Below are positions 14,002 to 15,551 of a DNA stretch of 15,551 bases, one piece after another (the first letter of the stretch is position 1; each line of letters begins with the position of its first letter). The notes under the pieces were generated by a model, which worked only from the letters and a program-made list of their open reading frames with translations, ran no database searches and was not told where the DNA came from. Source of the stretch: Flavobacteriales bacterium UBA720 (GTDB lineage Bacteria > Bacteroidota > Bacteroidia > Flavobacteriales > Weeksellaceae); the NCBI GenBank assembly GCA_002297505.1, contig DBLQ01000072.1, positions 1 to 15,551 on the forward strand. Direction: 5' to 3'. Made by a program: the position numbers and the translations under genes.

Positions 14002-14019
14002 TATTGCAATATTACGATT
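14002..14019. promoter_or_regulatory. ArsR operator-like site upstream of arsR
   Basis: TATTGCAATATTACGATT, an imperfect palindrome identical over 18 nt to the site at 13627-13644. It overlaps the predicted -7 box of the arsR promoter, as expected for a repressor operator. Confidence 0.65.
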
Positions 14020-14036
14020 AAAATTTAATCAACCAA
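14007..14036 (-). promoter_or_regulatory. Promoter of the ars operon
   Basis: On the minus strand TTG (14034-14036) is followed after exactly 19 nt by TAATATTG (14007-14014), one mismatch from TAnnTTTG. The predicted transcript would begin about 12 nt before the ATG at 13988. The -7 box is inside the operator-like palindrome. Confidence 0.6.
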
Positions 14037-14055
14037 TTATTTCGCATTCTTTTTT

Positions 14056-14086
14056 TTGTTTTAAATTTATAGTCATCTTACTTTTG
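14056..14086 (+). promoter_or_regulatory. Promoter of the LMW-PTP gene
   Basis: TTG (14056-14058) and a perfect -7 box TACTTTTG (14079-14086) are separated by 20 nt, with a leader of about 20 nt to the ATG at 14114. It diverges from the ars promoter, with the two -33 elements about 20 nt apart. Confidence 0.65.
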
Positions 14087-14113
14087 ACATTATACATTTT
14101 ACAATTTTAAACA

Positions 14114-14554
14114 ATGAAGATACTTATGGTTTGCCTCGGCAACATTTGCAGAAGTCCGCTGGCAGAAGGAATTTTAAAATCAAAATTGGATGACAGCTAT
14201 TTCATAGACAGCGCCGGAACCATCGATTATCACGAAGGGAGCGGCCCGGACGAGCGTTCTGTAAAGACTGCTTTTAAAAACGGAATTGATATATCACAGC
14301 AAAAGTCCAGACCGATCAGAAAATCAGATCTGGAAGAGTTTGACCTGATCTTATGTATGGACAAAAATAATTATCAGGATGTTCTCAAAATGGCGGACGA
14401 CTCTCAAAAGCACAAAATTAGACTGATTCTTGATAACGAACTCGAAGTGCCTGACCCGTATTTTGGCGGAATCGACGGATTTGATAAAGTTTACAAAATG
14501 CTGGACGAATCCTGTGAAATAATTGCAGAAAAAATCAGGAACAACACTATATAA
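14114..14554 (+). CDS. Low-molecular-weight protein-tyrosine phosphatase, 146 aa
   Basis: Cytoplasmic phosphatase of the LMW-PTP family. The P-loop is CLGNICRSP (residues 7-15, nucleophile Cys7, Arg13), and the general-acid loop is PDPYFGG (residues ~112-118), the classic DPY motif. Unlike the neighbouring ArsC, it has no second Cys block of the CGDA..CP type, so it should be a tyrosine phosphatase and not an arsenate reductase. Length is typical. In many flavobacteria this gene lies directly beside dnaA; here the ars operon lies between. It has its own promoter and is followed 39 nt later by a symporter gene. Possible partners are exopolysaccharide tyrosine kinases of the Wzc type, none of which is in the window. 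Confidence 0.93.
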   Translation: MKILMVCLGNICRSPLAEGILKSKLDDSYFIDSAGTIDYHEGSGPDERSVKTAFKNGIDISQQKSRPIRKSDLEEFDLILCMDKNNYQDVLKMADDSQKHKIRLILDNELEVPDPYFGGIDGFDKVYKMLDESCEIIAEKIRNNTI

Positions 14555-14568
14555 TTCACAAACAATTC

Positions 14569-14576
14569 TAAATTTG
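14569..14576 (+). promoter_or_regulatory. -7 element upstream of the symporter gene
   Basis: TAAATTTG is an exact match to TAnnTTTG, 17 nt before the ATG at 14594, in the short gap after the LMW-PTP gene. No clean TTG is seen at -33, so readthrough from the upstream gene may also contribute. Confidence 0.4.
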
Positions 14577-14593
14577 TAGGACAAGCCATTCTT

Positions 14594-15551
14594 ATGAATT
14601 TTGACATTGAACAGCAGCCTCCGAAGCCAAAAAAAATCTACCAGCATCTTTATATTCAGGTCCTGATAGCCATAATTTTCGGGGTTTCCCTCGGCTACTT
14701 CTATCCCGAGTTGGGCGAAAAAATGAAACCTTTGGGCGATGGCTTTATCAAACTCGTAAAGATGATCATTGCGCCCGTGATCTTCCTCACCGTTTCCACG
14801 GGAATCGCTGGCATGAATGACTTGAAAAAGGTAGGAAGAGTGGCGGGAAAGGCCTTCATCTATTTCTTCACATTTTCCACTTTTGCATTGATTATCGGTT
14901 TGATTGTCAGCAATCTTGTGCAGCCGGGTAAAGGTCTTAACATCAATCCCGCGTCCCTGAACAGTGCTGAGATTGATAAATATGTCAAAGCTGCTCACGA
15001 CAATTCGATGGTCAGTTTTATTTTCAATATTATTCCCGAAACACTTTTCAGCCCGCTCACCGGCGACAATATTCTGCAGGTTTTGTTGGTCGCGATTTTA
15101 TTTGGAATTGCATTGGCGATCACGTCCGAAAAGAGTCAGCCGGTTCAGGATTTTCTCCAGACTTTAACCATTCCGATTTTTAAAATTGTCGAGATCTTGA
15201 TGAAGCTTGCGCCCATTGGTGCCTTTGGTGCAATGGCTTTTACGGTCGGCAAATACGGTGTGGATTCGCTGAAGAATCTGGCAATGCTCGTCGGAACGTT
15301 TTATGTCACTTCAGCGCTGTTTATTATTTTGATTTTAGGCGGTGTGGCGTGGTACAACGGCTTTAATATTTTCAAATTCCTGAGATATCTGAAGGACGAA
15401 ATCCTTTTGGTTTTAGGCACAAGTTCCTCCGAACCGGCGCTTCCCGGCTTGATGAAAAAGCTCGAAAATGCGGGTTGCGAAAAAGGCGTTGTCGGTCTGG
15501 TGGTGCCCACGGGCTATTCCTTCAACCTCGATGGAACCAATATTTATATGA
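14594..15551 (+). CDS. Dicarboxylate/amino acid:cation symporter, DctA/GltP family (partial)
   Basis: The gene runs off the right edge; 319 codons are visible of an expected ~420-440. The ATG at 14594 gives MNFDIEQQPPKPKKIYQHLYIQ, then the first membrane helix (residues ~20-38). Several more hydrophobic segments follow, in the pattern of the DAACS family. Hallmarks are the serine-rich re-entrant loop LGTSSSEPALPGLMKKLE (274-291) and PTGYSFNLDGTNIY (305-318), which closely match E. coli DctA. The protein imports C4-dicarboxylates or acidic amino acids with Na+ or H+ across the inner membrane. Deciding between succinate/malate and glutamate/aspartate needs the missing C-terminal residues. It probably has its own promoter and shares the strand with the LMW-PTP gene. 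No function in arsenic handling is implied. Confidence 0.93.
   Translation, partial: MNFDIEQQPPKPKKIYQHLYIQVLIAIIFGVSLGYFYPELGEKMKPLGDGFIKLVKMIIAPVIFLTVSTGIAGMNDLKKVGRVAGKAFIYFFTFSTFALIIGLIVSNLVQPGKGLNINPASLNSAEIDKYVKAAHDNSMVSFIFNIIPETLFSPLTGDNILQVLLVAILFGIALAITSEKSQPVQDFLQTLTIPIFKIVEILMKLAPIGAFGAMAFTVGKYGVDSLKNLAMLVGTFYVTSALFIILILGGVAWYNGFNIFKFLRYLKDEILLVLGTSSSEPALPGLMKKLENAGCEKGVVGLVVPTGYSFNLDGTNIYM

Noticed and set aside
10965..14009. Mobile element carrying the ars operon
   Set aside because: No transposase, integrase, flanking direct repeats or tRNA attachment site could be seen. Insertion is inferred from gene order only.
14351..14998. 215-residue open frame on the minus strand
   Set aside because: It overlaps the LMW-PTP and symporter genes, both of which have clear family motifs. 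The antisense translation shows no recognisable domain and looks like a codon-bias shadow.

Overview
The window is about 15.5 kb of a Flavobacteriia chromosome, most likely from the Chryseobacterium/Epilithonimonas group of Weeksellaceae. The evidence is a flavobacterial-type DnaA with a YbgC-type thioesterase on one side, Bacteroidetes -7 promoter boxes (TAnnTTTG) and A-rich leaders without Shine-Dalgarno sequences, short heptad repeats between genes, and moderately low GC. The genus is an inference from protein style and gene order.

Left part (1-6889, all minus strand; transcription runs right to left). A compact cluster reads, in transcription order: cytoplasmic esterase with an N-terminal CBM48/AMPK-like domain; M17 leucyl-aminopeptidase-family protein; ATP-grasp ligase A (401 aa); small serine esterase; exported metallo-beta-lactamase-fold protein; ATP-grasp ligase B (316 aa); and a GCS2/YbdK-type carboxylate-amine ligase cut by the left edge. 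Three unrelated-in-sequence amide-bond ligases with an aminopeptidase and two esterases look like a pathway that makes and trims a small peptide or amide metabolite of unknown structure. Three of the gene starts are preceded by arrays of degenerate 7-nt repeats. The MBL gene is strikingly AT-rich and looks like a later insertion.

Middle (7063-9367, minus). A secreted GH43-family glycosidase with F5/8C-like and Fn3-like C-terminal domains has its own intrinsic terminator. Upstream of it is a YbgC/4HBT acyl-CoA thioesterase that is divergent from dnaA.

Right part (9473-15551). dnaA (plus) converges on a five-gene arsenic operon (minus) across a shared hairpin terminator. The operon order is arsR, a DUF6428-type Cys-tailed protein, thioredoxin-type arsC, acr3 and an arsN-like acetyltransferase. 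Together these would sense As(III), reduce As(V), export As(III) and possibly acetylate an organoarsenical. An identical 18-bp operator-like sequence lies before arsR and again before the DUF6428 gene. Divergent from arsR are a low-molecular-weight protein-tyrosine phosphatase and a DctA/GltP-family symporter that runs off the right edge. The phosphatase usually sits right beside dnaA in flavobacteria, so the ars operon appears to have been inserted between them.

The longest stretch without a gene is 6890-7122, which holds a terminator and a candidate promoter. I saw no tRNA, rRNA, CRISPR array, transposase or convincing replication origin.
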